A DNA stretch of 60,386 nucleotides, taken from a virus. Position 1 is the first letter of the stretch; every line of letters begins with the position of its first letter. The notes beneath the pieces are model-generated. The model searched no databases, was not told the DNA's origin, and was given only the letters and a program-made list of their open reading frames with translations. Location: the IMG/VR virus record IMGVR_UViG_3300032156_000009, positions 1 to 60,386 of that record; one strand, written 5' to 3'. Positions 34,593 to 41,500 of this stretch are shown here, piece by piece. A program made the position numbers and the translations under genes.

Positions 34593-34667
34593 TTATTTTT
34601 CCTCTTGTTCTCTTTGATCATTTGATTTTTGTTCATAGTCTTCATAAAAATCATCACGTTCGCTCAT
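34593..34667 (-). CDS. Very small acidic protein, 24 aa
   Basis: A short frame rich in Asp/Glu/Gln with an excellent AAAGGTGA site 5 nt before its ATG. It overlaps the next gene by 14 nt. A real micro-protein or a spacer between neighbours. Confidence 0.4.
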   Translation of the reverse strand: MSERDDFYEDYEQKSNDQREQEEK

Positions 34668-34842
34668 TCTTCACCTTTTTTACTTTATTTAAAACCCCAA
34701 GCCCCGGATTAGGTTTATGCCATTTTGGCTTTTTCTTTTTTGATATAATTTCCGCTGTATGGTGGAAACGAAGACTTAGGTCTGGAACTCCATTCATTTC
34801 TTCACCTGCATTCATCCCAAACATATTCTCTTTTTTCTTCAT
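34654..34842 (-). CDS. Hypothetical basic protein, 62 aa
   Basis: Lys-rich ([16 protein letters not shown]) and Met-rich at the start. Its start overlaps the csrA stop by 4 nt, so it is co-translated with CsrA. Possible nucleic-acid binder. Function is unknown. Confidence 0.5.
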   Translation of the reverse strand: MKKKENMFGMNAGEEMNGVPDLSLRFHHTAEIISKKKKPKWHKPNPGLGVLNKVKKVKNERT

Positions 34843-35153
34843 GGTTTCCCCGTAATGGTTAAATGTCTTCTTTTGTTGATTATTTCGAGAATCTTTTTTG
34901 TTTTTGCTGGGTCAACATTGCCCACATTATCTTCTTCCATTTCCGTTACTTCTTTTTGTTTTTCTAGCGCGTGACTTGGCACAGAGCCTTTTTCTGCCAA
35001 TATCCGCTCGTATATTTCTTGCCGATTGACTGCGATATTTTTTGGTGCGTTTATCCCGAGTCGCACTTGATTGCCATTCACATCCAAAATTGTTATTACG
35101 ATATCATCTCCGATGATGAGTTTCTCGCCTAAGCGCCTTGTAAGTATGAGCAT
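34839..35153 (-). CDS. csrA: CsrA/RsmA-type RNA-binding regulator with C-terminal extension
   Basis: Residues 1-58 are a full Csr[34 protein letters not shown] and NRQEIYERI. The conserved RNA contacts (Leu4 region, the Arg of VNRQEIY) are kept. CsrA dimers bind GGA loops in mRNA leaders and block translation. This one carries 45 extra acidic/basic residues, absent from the usual ~61-residue form. A phage copy could reset host carbon and virulence regulation or control phage mRNAs, whose AGGTG sites lack an obvious AGGA loop. Confidence 0.9.
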   Translation of the reverse strand: MLILTRRLGEKLIIGDDIVITILDVNGNQVRLGINAPKNIAVNRQEIYERILAEKGSVPSHALEKQKEVTEMEEDNVGNVDPAKTKKILEIINKRRHLTITGKP

Positions 35154-35154
35154 G

Positions 35155-35523
35155 TTATTCCTCCTTGTTGAGTGATTCGATTGCGCTGATGATCTGTTCT
35201 GTTGCAGCGACTAGCTTTGATCGGATTGGGGCAAATGGATCTTCTTTTTCTTTTTCTTTGAAATCAATCTCTTCGCGCTTAAGCTGAAAATCATTCTCTA
35301 TCATCTTGAAAATAGCTTCTTCTAAACGATGTTTACAAAATTCTTTATTTCTTTCTAAAGTTGGATAGATAATTTCTATTCCAATTGTATACGAGGAGTA
35401 TGGAATCGCCGCCTTCTCTTCGCATAAAATATCGGCTATCTCTTTTATTTTATCGAAATTGACTTCTCCCCAACATTCATATTCATTGGCTATTTCCAAA
35501 ATTTTCGTTTGATATCTGTTCAT
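35155..35523 (-). CDS. Hypothetical helical protein, 122 aa
   Basis: Charged, helical, with an amphipathic C-terminal helix ([19 protein letters not shown]). It ends 1 nt before csrA. It starts just downstream of the structured RNA region at 35618-35731, so its leader may contain part of that structure. Confidence 0.55.
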   Translation of the reverse strand: MNRYQTKILEIANEYECWGEVNFDKIKEIADILCEEKAAIPYSSYTIGIEIIYPTLERNKEFCKHRLEEAIFKMIENDFQLKREEIDFKEKEKEDPFAPIRSKLVAATEQIISAIESLNKEE

Positions 35524-35617
35524 ACGTTTTCTCCTATGTTTCCGTTTCCTAAAATAGTGGGCTCTTCAACGCCATTTATCACCTTATTTTTATTCTTTCA
35601 GTCTCCGAGCCCATTAG

Positions 35618-35731
35618 TAGAAGATGCCTAAAGGACGTTTTAAAAGCATATATTCTTAAGGACATGCTCTGTTCCGCCTTAGGCATCCACGAATGGATAT
35701 CAATTACGGATCGCCCCTTAAACATCTTCTA
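35618..35731 (-). ncRNA. Structured RNA downstream of the Ro60 gene
   Basis: On the minus strand the ends form a continuous ~17-bp helix (35715-35731 with 35618-35634). Three pairs are G-U on this strand and would be mismatched in the other strand, so the RNA is read leftward. Inside are ATCCA-TTCG-TGGAT, a UUCG-capped hairpin, and AGCAT...ATGCT. An inner GATGCCTAAGG can also pair with the 3' arm, giving an alternative fold. The element lies 46 nt after the Ro60 stop. The rest of the gap (35524-35617) holds another 7-bp inverted repeat (TGGGCTC/GAGCCCA). It is a candidate Ro60 ligand or leader switch. Confidence 0.6.
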
Positions 35732-35777
35732 TTAACACATCATACGCTAAGTTTTTATAAAATCAATCTTTTTATGA

Positions 35778-37097
35778 TTAAATGTTAATATTTTCCAATT
35801 CTTGAATAAAACTGATGACCGATTCGCTAAATCCATCGATGTGAATCCATTCCCTATATCCTACACCGTTTTTATTAGTCGAAACATTAATCATATAGCC
35901 TTTCCCTAACGGATTTTTGACATCATCATGCGATTGCTCGTCTGTGATGACAATTATACGATTATATTCTTTTTCAAGGTTATTGACCGAATCAATAGCC
36001 GCACCTAAATACGTCCCACTATTTTCTTGAGAATTATTGATCGCGTCTCTTAAAGCAAATCCTCTACGTGGTGGCACTAAAGCTATTTTGTTTGAAAAAG
36101 TATAAATCGAAACTGATTCGCAGATTTCGCGCAATAAAATAGCTAATCCATTAGCGGCATCAGTGCATTTCATATCTGATTTTGCAGATAAAGTGCTATT
36201 CATAGATCCTGATACGTCAACTAACAAAACTGTTTTTCCTTTTAGCTTTTGCATTCCTTCCACACATTTAAACATTGTAGTTTCTAACTCTGGCTCTAGT
36301 TGTGGTGCATGAGTAGCAGCGGCAATGAATCTGAATGGTAATACTCTTTCGACTTTCATCAATTCTAGCGCGCGTTTAATTAAACCTTCGCTTACGTCGA
36401 CCTCTTTCATATTTCGTAGATTCCGAAGCAATGCCAAAGCTCCTAGTTTATTTCCAAGTAAAAGCGTTTCCCAAATTTCTTTCTTGTCTTTACCAGCAGA
36501 CAGAGCTACTTCCCATGTGTCGGGAGATTCAAGTGTCCCATCAACTAATTTCTTCCAAATCAATTCTTGTTCTTTATCTCTTGGTTTTGCGTGTACCATA
36601 AAAAGTACATCGCGTAGTTTTATCGCGTTATCTCGATTGTATTTACCGAGCGAATAGGCATCGAACTTTTGGAATGCCATAGCCAAACCTTTCTTGACCT
36701 GGGCAGATAACGGTTGCTTCTTATCGCTCCAATAGAGAGCAAGAAATTCGGCTAATTCGTCAGGACGCTGAATGATTGTGGATAAAATATTTCTTATACA
36801 AACTTTCCACTCGCATTGTTTATGTCTGGCTAATTCTCTAACTAACAACAATGGCACATGTCGAAGCTTCATTTTTGTTCTCGCTTCAATAGCAAGATTG
36901 GCAACAAAAAGGGGATCGTTCTTATGAACTAAATCCACAATTCTTTCAGCAATGGAAACCCCATCTTCATAAGCATTTTTTTCCCACAGAAGACAAGATG
37001 CAACAGTTCGTCGTAAATGAAGATCAACAGGGATGTGACATGCTTTTCCACCTTCAGCAGTCACCAAAGATTCGATTTTTTTATTGATTGCAGACAT
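35778..37097 (-). CDS. rsr: Ro60 (TROVE-vWA) RNA-binding protein
   Basis: 439 residues. The N-terminal ~270 residues are a helical TROVE ring: LRRTVASCLLWEKNAYEDG, then HVPLLLVRELARH and FRFIAAATHAP. The C-terminal vWA domain keeps the MIDAS: DVSGSMNS, the Thr of GTYLG and the Asp in ITDEQSHDD. Ro60 rings bind Y RNAs on the outside and the 3' ends of misfolded RNAs in the hole. In bacteria they work with PNPase in RNA decay. At 439 residues it is shorter than the ~530 of animal and Deinococcus forms. It starts at 37097 after TAGGAGG, immediately downstream of the Y RNA array, in the same orientation. Confidence 0.9.
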   Translation of the reverse strand: MSAINKKIESLVTAEGGKACHIPVDLHLRRTVASCLLWEKNAYEDGVSIAERIVDLVHKNDPLFVANLAIEARTKMKLRHVPLLLVRELARHKQCEWKVCIRNILSTIIQRPDELAEFLALYWSDKKQPLSAQVKKGLAMAFQKFDAYSLGKYNRDNAIKLRDVLFMVHAKPRDKEQELIWKKLVDGTLESPDTWEVALSAGKDKKEIWETLLLGNKLGALALLRNLRNMKEVDVSEGLIKRALELMKVERVLPFRFIAAATHAPQLEPELETTMFKCVEGMQKLKGKTVLLVDVSGSMNSTLSAKSDMKCTDAANGLAILLREICESVSIYTFSNKIALVPPRRGFALRDAINNSQENSGTYLGAAIDSVNNLEKEYNRIIVITDEQSHDDVKNPLGKGYMINVSTNKNGVGYREWIHIDGFSESVISFIQELENINI

Positions 37098-37112
37098 ACA
37101 TACCTCCTAAAT

Positions 37113-37172
37113 AAATGGGGAACAAACGGGAGAGCACTAAACCGAAGTATCTCTTCCCTACACCACCATTTT
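37113..37172 (-). ncRNA. Y RNA-like unit D (short, next to the Ro60 start)
   Basis: 60 nt. Outer stem AAATGG/CCATTT, inner stem GGGAAGAG/CTCTCCC, and the shared side segments TGGTGTAG (5') and CCGTTTGTTC (3'). No tRNA mimic; the top is ACT-TCGGTTT-AGT. The unit ends about 7 nt before the Ro60 ribosome binding site, so in a long transcript Ro60 bound here could affect its own translation. Confidence 0.65.
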
Positions 37173-37176
37173 TATA

Positions 37177-37309
37177 AAACAAAGAACAAACGAAAAGAGC
37201 TTTTTTTACTTTTGCTCTACCAACTGAGCTAACTTTGAGTAAACTCAAAGTATCAGGATCGAACTGATGACACTAAGTGCCGATGAAACTCTTTCCTACA
37301 CTATTGTTT
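37177..37309 (-). ncRNA. YrlA-like Y RNA, unit C (with permuted tRNA mimic)
   Basis: 133 nt. Outer stem AAACAA/TTGTTT, shared TAGTGTAG and CGTTTGTTC, then the effector module. That is a T arm (ATCAG-TTCGATC-CTGAT, 37252-37268), a perfect 8-bp closed acceptor-like hairpin (ACTTTGAG-TTTA-CTCAAAGT) and a D arm (GCTC-AGTTGGTA-GAGC, 37214-37229). The order T, acceptor, D is the circular permutation of bacterial YrlA RNAs. It cannot be an ordinary tRNA, which would read acceptor, D, anticodon, T. Confidence 0.82.
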
Positions 37310-37313
37310 AAAT

Positions 37314-37460
37314 GAAATGAAGAACAGGCGAGACAAGAGATTTTCGCGCTCTACCAACTGAGCTACCAGACTTGAAGGTTTCCCTTGTCGGACTAGGTTG
37401 GGCTCGAACCAACGACATCGTCATTATAAGTGAAGTAACTCATCTCTACACTATCATTTC
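37314..37460 (-). ncRNA. YrlA-like Y RNA, unit B (with permuted tRNA mimic)
   Basis: 147 nt. Outer stem GAAATGA/TCATTTC, shared TAGTGTAG and CGCCTGTTC. The tRNA-like part has a T arm (GTTGG-TTCGAGC-CCAAC, 37397-37413), an acceptor-like hairpin closed by a GAAA tetraloop (AAGG-GAAA-CCTT with further pairs below), and a D arm (GCTC-AGTTGGTA-GAGC, 37348-37363). In known YrlA RNAs this mimic is modified like tRNA and may gate access to Ro60 or bind a partner. Its first ~40 nt are nearly the same as unit A. Confidence 0.82.
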
Positions 37461-37464
37461 AAAA

Positions 37465-37532
37465 GAGATGAAGAACAAGCGATAGAGTATTTTCATTTTA
37501 AGCGAAGTAACTCATATCTCCACTATCATCTC
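37465..37532 (-). ncRNA. Y RNA-like unit A (short)
   Basis: 68 nt, first in the array. Outer stem GAGATGA/TCATCTC, shared TAGTGGAG and CGCTTGTTC, inner stem GAT..GAGT/ACTC..ATC. It lacks the tRNA mimic. It aligns with unit B at both ends, as if B had lost the module or A had gained none. The promoter's predicted start is within 2-4 nt of its 5' end. Confidence 0.7.
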
Positions 37533-37540
37533 AGTAAAAG

Positions 37541-37568
37541 ATAATAACTAAAGTTTGTATAAAGTAAA
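37541..37568 (-). promoter_or_regulatory. Promoter of the Y RNA array
   Basis: On the minus strand, TTTACT (37568-37563), 16 nt, then TATTAT (37546-37541). Start would be near 37534, the first base of unit A within error. It lies between the HTH gene stop (37587) and the array, so the Y RNAs are probably transcribed from here, with read-through into Ro60. Confidence 0.6.
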
Positions 37569-37586
37569 GTATTTTGTGATTATTTT

Positions 37587-38153
37587 TTAAAAATCTTTGG
37601 AACTGATATATGGCATCCTTATCGGCTCGGGTTCTTTTTCTTTGATCAATTTGCCTTGCTCTGTTATTTCAACAATGGTCGGGGGATAAGTTGTGCTATC
37701 TGCTGCGACATAAGTTTTTGTCTCATAGCGAGCCTGCGGTTTGGCTTCTAATGCAGAAATATCGAAAATACCAGAAATACCAGGGGCTATAGAAGCTAAT
37801 TCTTCGTTGATTTTTTTCTCTAAAGCCATTGTCTCTGTAGGGGTTTTAGGCGTTTCCTCCTCAAATGTTCCATGTGGAACATTATTTTCAATAGGGGTCA
37901 TTGCTTGGGGTATTTCCGAGACAACGCCCTTGGCCATGTACGCAAATCTTTTATTTCTACCTGTCTTTTCCATGAAGTCGTAGACGTCTTTTGTCTCGTA
38001 TCGATAAACGCGTTTCGATAATCGGGTTGCCCTGGGGAAACCCGGCGTACACATTTCTGGGTATCGATACCAATTTTGTAGTGCTGTCACTGAAACATTT
38101 AACAGTTTAGACACTTCTTTTCGTGTCAAATATAATTTTTTTAGAATTTGCAT
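37587..38153 (-). CDS. MerR/AlpA-like HTH protein, 188 aa
   Basis: Start chosen at 38153 (AAGGA upstream, next to the helix-turn-helix). Residues ~6-60 (YLTRKEVSKLLNVSVTALQN, then TRLSKRVYRYETKDVYDFM) form a MerR-type or phage helix_turn_helix_17 DNA-binding domain. The C-terminal 120 residues are Pro/Thr/Glu-rich and disordered. It is divergent from the replication genes and directly upstream of the Y RNA promoter, so it could regulate either. Confidence 0.7.
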   Translation of the reverse strand: MQILKKLYLTRKEVSKLLNVSVTALQNWYRYPEMCTPGFPRATRLSKRVYRYETKDVYDFMEKTGRNKRFAYMAKGVVSEIPQAMTPIENNVPHGTFEEETPKTPTETMALEKKINEELASIAPGISGIFDISALEAKPQARYETKTYVAADSTTYPPTIVEITEQGKLIKEKEPEPIRMPYISSKDF

Positions 38154-38190
38154 TATTGTCCTTATTCGGTGGATAGAGATATAAAAAAGG

Positions 38191-38219
38191 ATGATCGGGA
38201 AAAATCGATGATTTGTCAA
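38191..38219 (-). promoter_or_regulatory. Possible leftward promoter in divergent region
   Basis: On the minus strand, TTGACA (38219-38214), 17 nt, then GATCAT (38196-38191). The -35 is perfect and the -10 poor, as for an activated promoter. It would drive the HTH gene at 38153. Confidence 0.4.
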
Positions 38220-38292
38220 ACGAAAAAACGTAGGAAAAGAAAAAAGAACGTTTGTTTTCCGTGGGTTATTTTGTTAGAGTGCCAGTCCAATG

Positions 38293-38316
38293 AAAAAGCC
38301 CGCTAGTATCGGGCTT
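38293..38316 (-). terminator. Intrinsic terminator or leader hairpin
   Basis: AAGCCCG (38296-38302) and CGGGCTT (38310-38316) with a 7-nt loop. Read leftward it is followed by TTTTTC. There is no leftward gene immediately to its right, so it may protect the divergent promoters from stray transcription. The rest of the 38154-38486 region holds the promoter above and a tiny frame. Confidence 0.5.
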
Positions 38317-38388
38317 CTTCGATTTACACAGAGAGATGAAATATCAATAAAATCTCTCTAAATTTCCGTATATAGGAGCATCAATATT

Positions 38389-38469
38389 ATGCCATTCAAA
38401 AAAGAAAGTCAAACAAATTCAACGATATTTATCGCTAACACAACAATTTCATATCCAAAGTGTTTATAA
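38389..38469 (+). CDS. Possible leader peptide, 26 aa
   Basis: A short frame with TAGGAGC about 10 nt upstream, ending 17 nt before the replication gene. It is Thr/Ser/Ile-rich. It could be a translated leader; support is weak. Confidence 0.3.
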   Translation: MPFKKESQTNSTIFIANTTISYPKCL

Positions 38470-38486
38470 GTTAAAGGAGAATAACT

Positions 38487-39281
38487 ATGGCTCAGCGCCG
38501 AATGTTCAGCCCAAAAATAACGGCTTCTGACAAATTTCTTGATATGCCAGTTTCCGCAAGAGAACTGTATTTCCAATTGGGAATGTATGCGGACGATGAT
38601 GGGTTCGTTACGCCAAAAAGAATAGTTAGGATGCTTGGGGCAAGTGAAGATGATTTAAAAGTTTTAATAGCCAAAAGTTTTGTCATGCCTTTCCAAAGCG
38701 GGGTAATTGTAATCACCGCATGGAAAATAAATAATCTAGTGAGGAAAGATTGGTATCAGGAAACAATTTATAAAGATGAAAGACGATTGTTAGTCATTGA
38801 TTCTAATGGAGAATATCGTCTCGTTAACGAAATGTTAACGAATTGTCAACAAAATGTCGACATAGGTAAGGTTAGGTTAGGTAAGGTTAATATAGATAAT
38901 ATCTCTATGTCGAGTTCGCAGGAATCGAACATCGACGTTGCACCTGTTTTTAAAAAATTAGAGAGAGGGACACAGGAATATATTAATTTTTGTTCAACCC
39001 CTATCGACCCGACTAATACACGGGCGCTCGATTGGGGAGCAAAAGAAATTTTGGATTTCTTAAACAACAACTGTGGGAGACACTACAGGGTGAACGAAGT
39101 CAATCTGGGGTTTATAAAACAACGCTTGAAATCTGGGGTATCTATCACCGATTGTCGAAGCATTATCGAAGCGAAGCGGAAAGAGTGGCAATCCAAGCCT
39201 GATATGGAAAAGTACTTAAGACCAGCGACGCTTTTTAATAAAACAAAATTTGAACAATATCTCGGAGAACTCCATGCCTAA
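38487..39281 (+). CDS. Replication initiation / helicase-loader-like protein
   Basis: 264 residues. The N-terminal half begins MAQRRMFSPKITASDKFLDM and continues LGMYADDDGFVTPKRIVRML, the winged-helix start common to phage replication initiators of the DnaD/replisome-organiser type. The end (YLRPATLFNKTKFEQYL) is the conserved phage C-terminal domain that binds a helicase or its loader. Such proteins are best known from phages of Gram-positive bacteria. The gene has a strong AAAGGAG site and opens the replication module. Confidence 0.75.
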   Translation: MAQRRMFSPKITASDKFLDMPVSARELYFQLGMYADDDGFVTPKRIVRMLGASEDDLKVLIAKSFVMPFQSGVIVITAWKINNLVRKDWYQETIYKDERRLLVIDSNGEYRLVNEMLTNCQQNVDIGKVRLGKVNIDNISMSSSQESNIDVAPVFKKLERGTQEYINFCSTPIDPTNTRALDWGAKEILDFLNNNCGRHYRVNEVNLGFIKQRLKSGVSITDCRSIIEAKRKEWQSKPDMEKYLRPATLFNKTKFEQYLGELHA

Positions 39282-39795
39282 TTATTGCGGGAAATGTGGT
39301 AATGTCACAATCAATGGCCATTGCCAAACGTGCGATATGGGAAAATTACCCAGTTATAAAAAAGAATTTTCTTCTGCTTTAACGTGTGAGAAATGCGGAA
39401 AGCATGGGCGATATACACAAACAGACGAAAAAACAAAACAGCCTAAAACCCCCATACTTTGTTACGAATGCGCGGTAGCTAATCGTAATCATGATTTTTT
39501 TAGAGCACACTTTGACGGGACATATTCAAACCCTGTCGAAGCCTTAGATTCCAATAAACGCGCTGACATTCAATCCAAACTTTATTGGGGTGAAAAAGTT
39601 GGATATGATGACGATGAATATTTGCAAGCCATCTTTGTTGATTTCGGAAGCGATGGTTTCGAAAAAGCGAAATCAGCAATGGACAAACACAAAGAGCTTG
39701 TTGCAGAAGGATATACGCAACAACAAGCTTTGAGAGATGTCACAGGAAGATTGAAACCAAGCGAGTTTAAAAAAATATGCGAACGATTAGAATAA
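39274..39795 (+). CDS. Zinc-binding replication-associated protein, 173 aa
   Basis: Start at 39274, overlapping the preceding stop. N-terminal zinc knuckles YCGKCG, CQTC, CEKCGKHG and CYEC (two metal sites) are followed by a helical acidic domain ending in EFKKICERLE. Position between initiator and nuclease suggests a helicase loader or primase-partner role, but no Walker motif is present. Confidence 0.6.
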   Translation: MPNYCGKCGNVTINGHCQTCDMGKLPSYKKEFSSALTCEKCGKHGRYTQTDEKTKQPKTPILCYECAVANRNHDFFRAHFDGTYSNPVEALDSNKRADIQSKLYWGEKVGYDDDEYLQAIFVDFGSDGFEKAKSAMDKHKELVAEGYTQQQALRDVTGRLKPSEFKKICERLE

Positions 39796-40202
39796 GAACG
39801 AAAGTAAAGAGAAGACACCCAGAGCACGATTTGCAGAAATCTTTTTTTCAATGGTTACGCGATTGTTTGCCGAAATATCGTCGTTATTTTTATGCGAATG
39901 TGAACGCGGCAAAACTTAGTAAGTTTCAAGGCCAGTGGCTAATCGACGAAGGAAAGCAAGCGGGGGTTTTAGATGTGTTCTGCATGATACCCGCAGGCGG
40001 GAAACACGGATTTTACATTGAGTTCAAAATCGGTAATAACAAACTCACGTCTGAACAAAAAGATTTTGCGGCTCAAGCATTGGCTATGGATTATGCCGTA
40101 GCTGTTTGTTATACGCTTGATCAAGCCATGAAAGTCGTTAAAAGTTATCTGACTTCTGATTCTGACCAGACATCGACGGGTGATTTTAGTGCAATTTCTT
40201 GA
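39777..40202 (+). CDS. VRR-NUC-type nuclease
   Basis: 141 residues. EHDLQKSFFQWLRD supplies the first acidic residue, followed by QAGVLDVFCM (conserved GxxDxF) and FYIEFKIGNNKLTSEQKDF (ExK). This is the PD-(D/E)XK VRR-NUC family, often structure-specific nucleases beside phage replication genes. It could resolve Holliday junctions. It overlaps the zinc gene by 19 nt. Confidence 0.82.
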   Translation: MRTIRIRTKVKRRHPEHDLQKSFFQWLRDCLPKYRRYFYANVNAAKLSKFQGQWLIDEGKQAGVLDVFCMIPAGGKHGFYIEFKIGNNKLTSEQKDFAAQALAMDYAVAVCYTLDQAMKVVKSYLTSDSDQTSTGDFSAIS

Positions 40203-40203
40203 T

Positions 40204-40271
40204 ATGCCTTTAAAAAGGCATTCTAGGCTACTAGAATCAATTTTGATTGGTTATGCGTGTAGTGTACGCAT
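40204..40271. terminator. Cluster of four hairpins after the replication operon
   Basis: ATGCCTTT/AAAGGCAT (40204-40221), TTCTAG/CTAGAA (40221-40236), AATCAA/TTGATT (40235-40248) and ATGCGT/ACGCAT (40253-40271) follow the nuclease stop at once. The region is between convergent genes, so a bidirectional terminator set is likely. The 40272-40387 rest shows nothing clear. Confidence 0.5.
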
Positions 40272-40387
40272 GTATCTGTGATCGTTTAACCTATAGCGGT
40301 TTGCTGCATCTTGGGAGGGTTATTTGAGGTGATCCGACATGGATAGAACATTTAAAACTATACTTCTTTCTAATTCATTGCTCATTT

Positions 40388-40600
40388 TTAACCTTTAACC
40401 TCAAATATTAATGATATTTTCATTTTTTCGATATCACACACAATTTGACCATCATCGACCCAAAGATAGAAAAAGAACTCTTCCTCAGCGGGCGTCGCCC
40501 ACACCGCGCGCCAAAGCAAATATTTTTGTTCTTCGTTTAGCGTGTCGTAGATAGACTTAAGCTTTTTCTCGTTAAACTTTTTACTCTTTTTTGGTTCCAT
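40388..40600 (-). CDS. Hypothetical acidic protein, 70 aa
   Basis: Start at 40600 (AGGGGGAT upstream) rather than the earlier in-frame ATG. Starts MEPKKSKKF, Trp-rich middle. Last gene of the long leftward block. Function is unknown. Confidence 0.5.
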   Translation of the reverse strand: MEPKKSKKFNEKKLKSIYDTLNEEQKYLLWRAVWATPAEEEFFFYLWVDDGQIVCDIEKMKISLIFEVKG

Positions 40601-40601
40601 A

Positions 40602-40913
40602 TCATATCCCCCTAGGCTGGCTAAAAACATTCTGTCTTTCCATCGCTGGCTCTTTCTTCCACTTCCTCACTGCCGCCGATTCAGACTCCCAGAACTCAGA
40701 CTTAAGATTTTGCTCGTGTATCTTATAAAATATTGTTTTCGGATTTTCTCTCAAATCCTTCTGCATGATTTCAATATGAGCTTTGATTGTACAAAGAAAG
40801 AAAGTATAATCAGGGTTTAAATCTTCTTTGAGAAGATAAGTCAGCATCTCTTTGACTTTCTTGTTCATCTGATCGAGTTCTTCATAAAATTCTTCTTTCG
40901 TTATTCTAAACAT
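40602..40913 (-). CDS. Hypothetical helical protein, 103 aa
   Basis: Charged helices with a possible coiled coil at the start (FYEELDQMNKKVKEMLTYL). AGAGGT site present. Function is unknown. Confidence 0.55.
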   Translation of the reverse strand: MFRITKEEFYEELDQMNKKVKEMLTYLLKEDLNPDYTFFLCTIKAHIEIMQKDLRENPKTIFYKIHEQNLKSEFWESESAAVRKWKKEPAMERQNVFSQPRGI

Positions 40914-40931
40914 AGTTACCTCTTTGTTGTT

Positions 40932-40954
40932 AAAAAATCGCCGTCTCTCCGGCG
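40932..40954 (-). terminator. Rho-independent terminator (leftward)
   Basis: On the minus strand CGCCG-gagaga-CGGCG is followed by ATTTTTT. It separates the 41044-48357 operon from the last two genes at 40388-40913. Confidence 0.75.
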
Positions 40955-40961
40955 TGTCACG

Positions 40962-41033
40962 TCAATTTTTGGGTTTACCATGGGTGCCAATGGGGAGACG
41001 TTCGCCAAATTCCAGCTTACACGCCATATGCAT
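40962..41033 (-). CDS. Possible micro-protein, 23 aa
   Basis: A short frame (MHMACKLEFGERLPIGTHG) that ends just before the terminator. No strong ribosome binding site. Low support. Confidence 0.25.
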   Translation of the reverse strand: MHMACKLEFGERLPIGTHGKPKN

Positions 41034-41043
41034 CTGGAATTCT

Positions 41044-41355
41044 TTAATTATTTCTATAAATTTTTGAAAAACATCCACTTTCCTTTTGAATAGTTTGCCA
41101 ATAAGAAAGGCCTAATATTCCCCCAACTTTATTGTTTGTATAACCTCTCAATTTCATCCAGAGTAAAATTTTGTCTGTTATAGAAAGATAATCAAGATCG
41201 TGAAATTTTTCTTTTTCTAAAATTTCTTCTGCTCTAGCTCTTGTTTCAATATCTTCCTCTGTGCTTCCATCTCTAATACCATCCTTATAAAATTCTTCAC
41301 TAAAAACCGGAAAGTTATAATCAACTTTCTTTTGTATATATGTTTTTCTTTTCAT
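41044..41355 (-). CDS. HTH-like protein, 103 aa
   Basis: The C-terminal part (ILLWMKLRGYTNNKVGGILG) resembles a sigma-region-4-like or LuxR-like HTH without the final helices. The N-terminal half is charged. A regulatory role is possible. Confidence 0.5.
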   Translation of the reverse strand: MKRKTYIQKKVDYNFPVFSEEFYKDGIRDGSTEEDIETRARAEEILEKEKFHDLDYLSITDKILLWMKLRGYTNNKVGGILGLSYWQTIQKESGCFSKIYRNN

Positions 41356-41480
41356 GAATACCCATCGTCTTTGTCGCTATCCGCGCGATTGAATATCAAA
41401 CCAAAAATAAACTTCAAACCTATTAGCGCGACGCATACGCCTGCTGCTATAGCGATCGTTCGCCAAGATAAACAGATCAT
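41352..41480 (-). CDS. Single-pass membrane protein, 42 aa
   Basis: TAGGAGAAATTT lies before its ATG, one hydrophobic helix (IAIAAGVCVALIGLKFIFG) fills most of the chain, and its TGA overlaps the next ATG. Strong translation signals make it likely real. Confidence 0.62.
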   Translation of the reverse strand: MICLSWRTIAIAAGVCVALIGLKFIFGLIFNRADSDKDDGYS

Positions 41481-41500
41481 AAATTTCTCCTAAACCATTA

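Noticed and set aside
37214-37413. Two ordinary tRNA genes at the TAGCTCAGTTGGTAGAGC matches upstream of Ro60
   Set aside because: The T arm comes before the D arm in both units and is joined to it by a closed acceptor-like hairpin. There is no anticodon arm or CCA. Pairing the D arm of one unit with the T arm of the next gives no acceptor match. They fit YrlA-type mimics instead.
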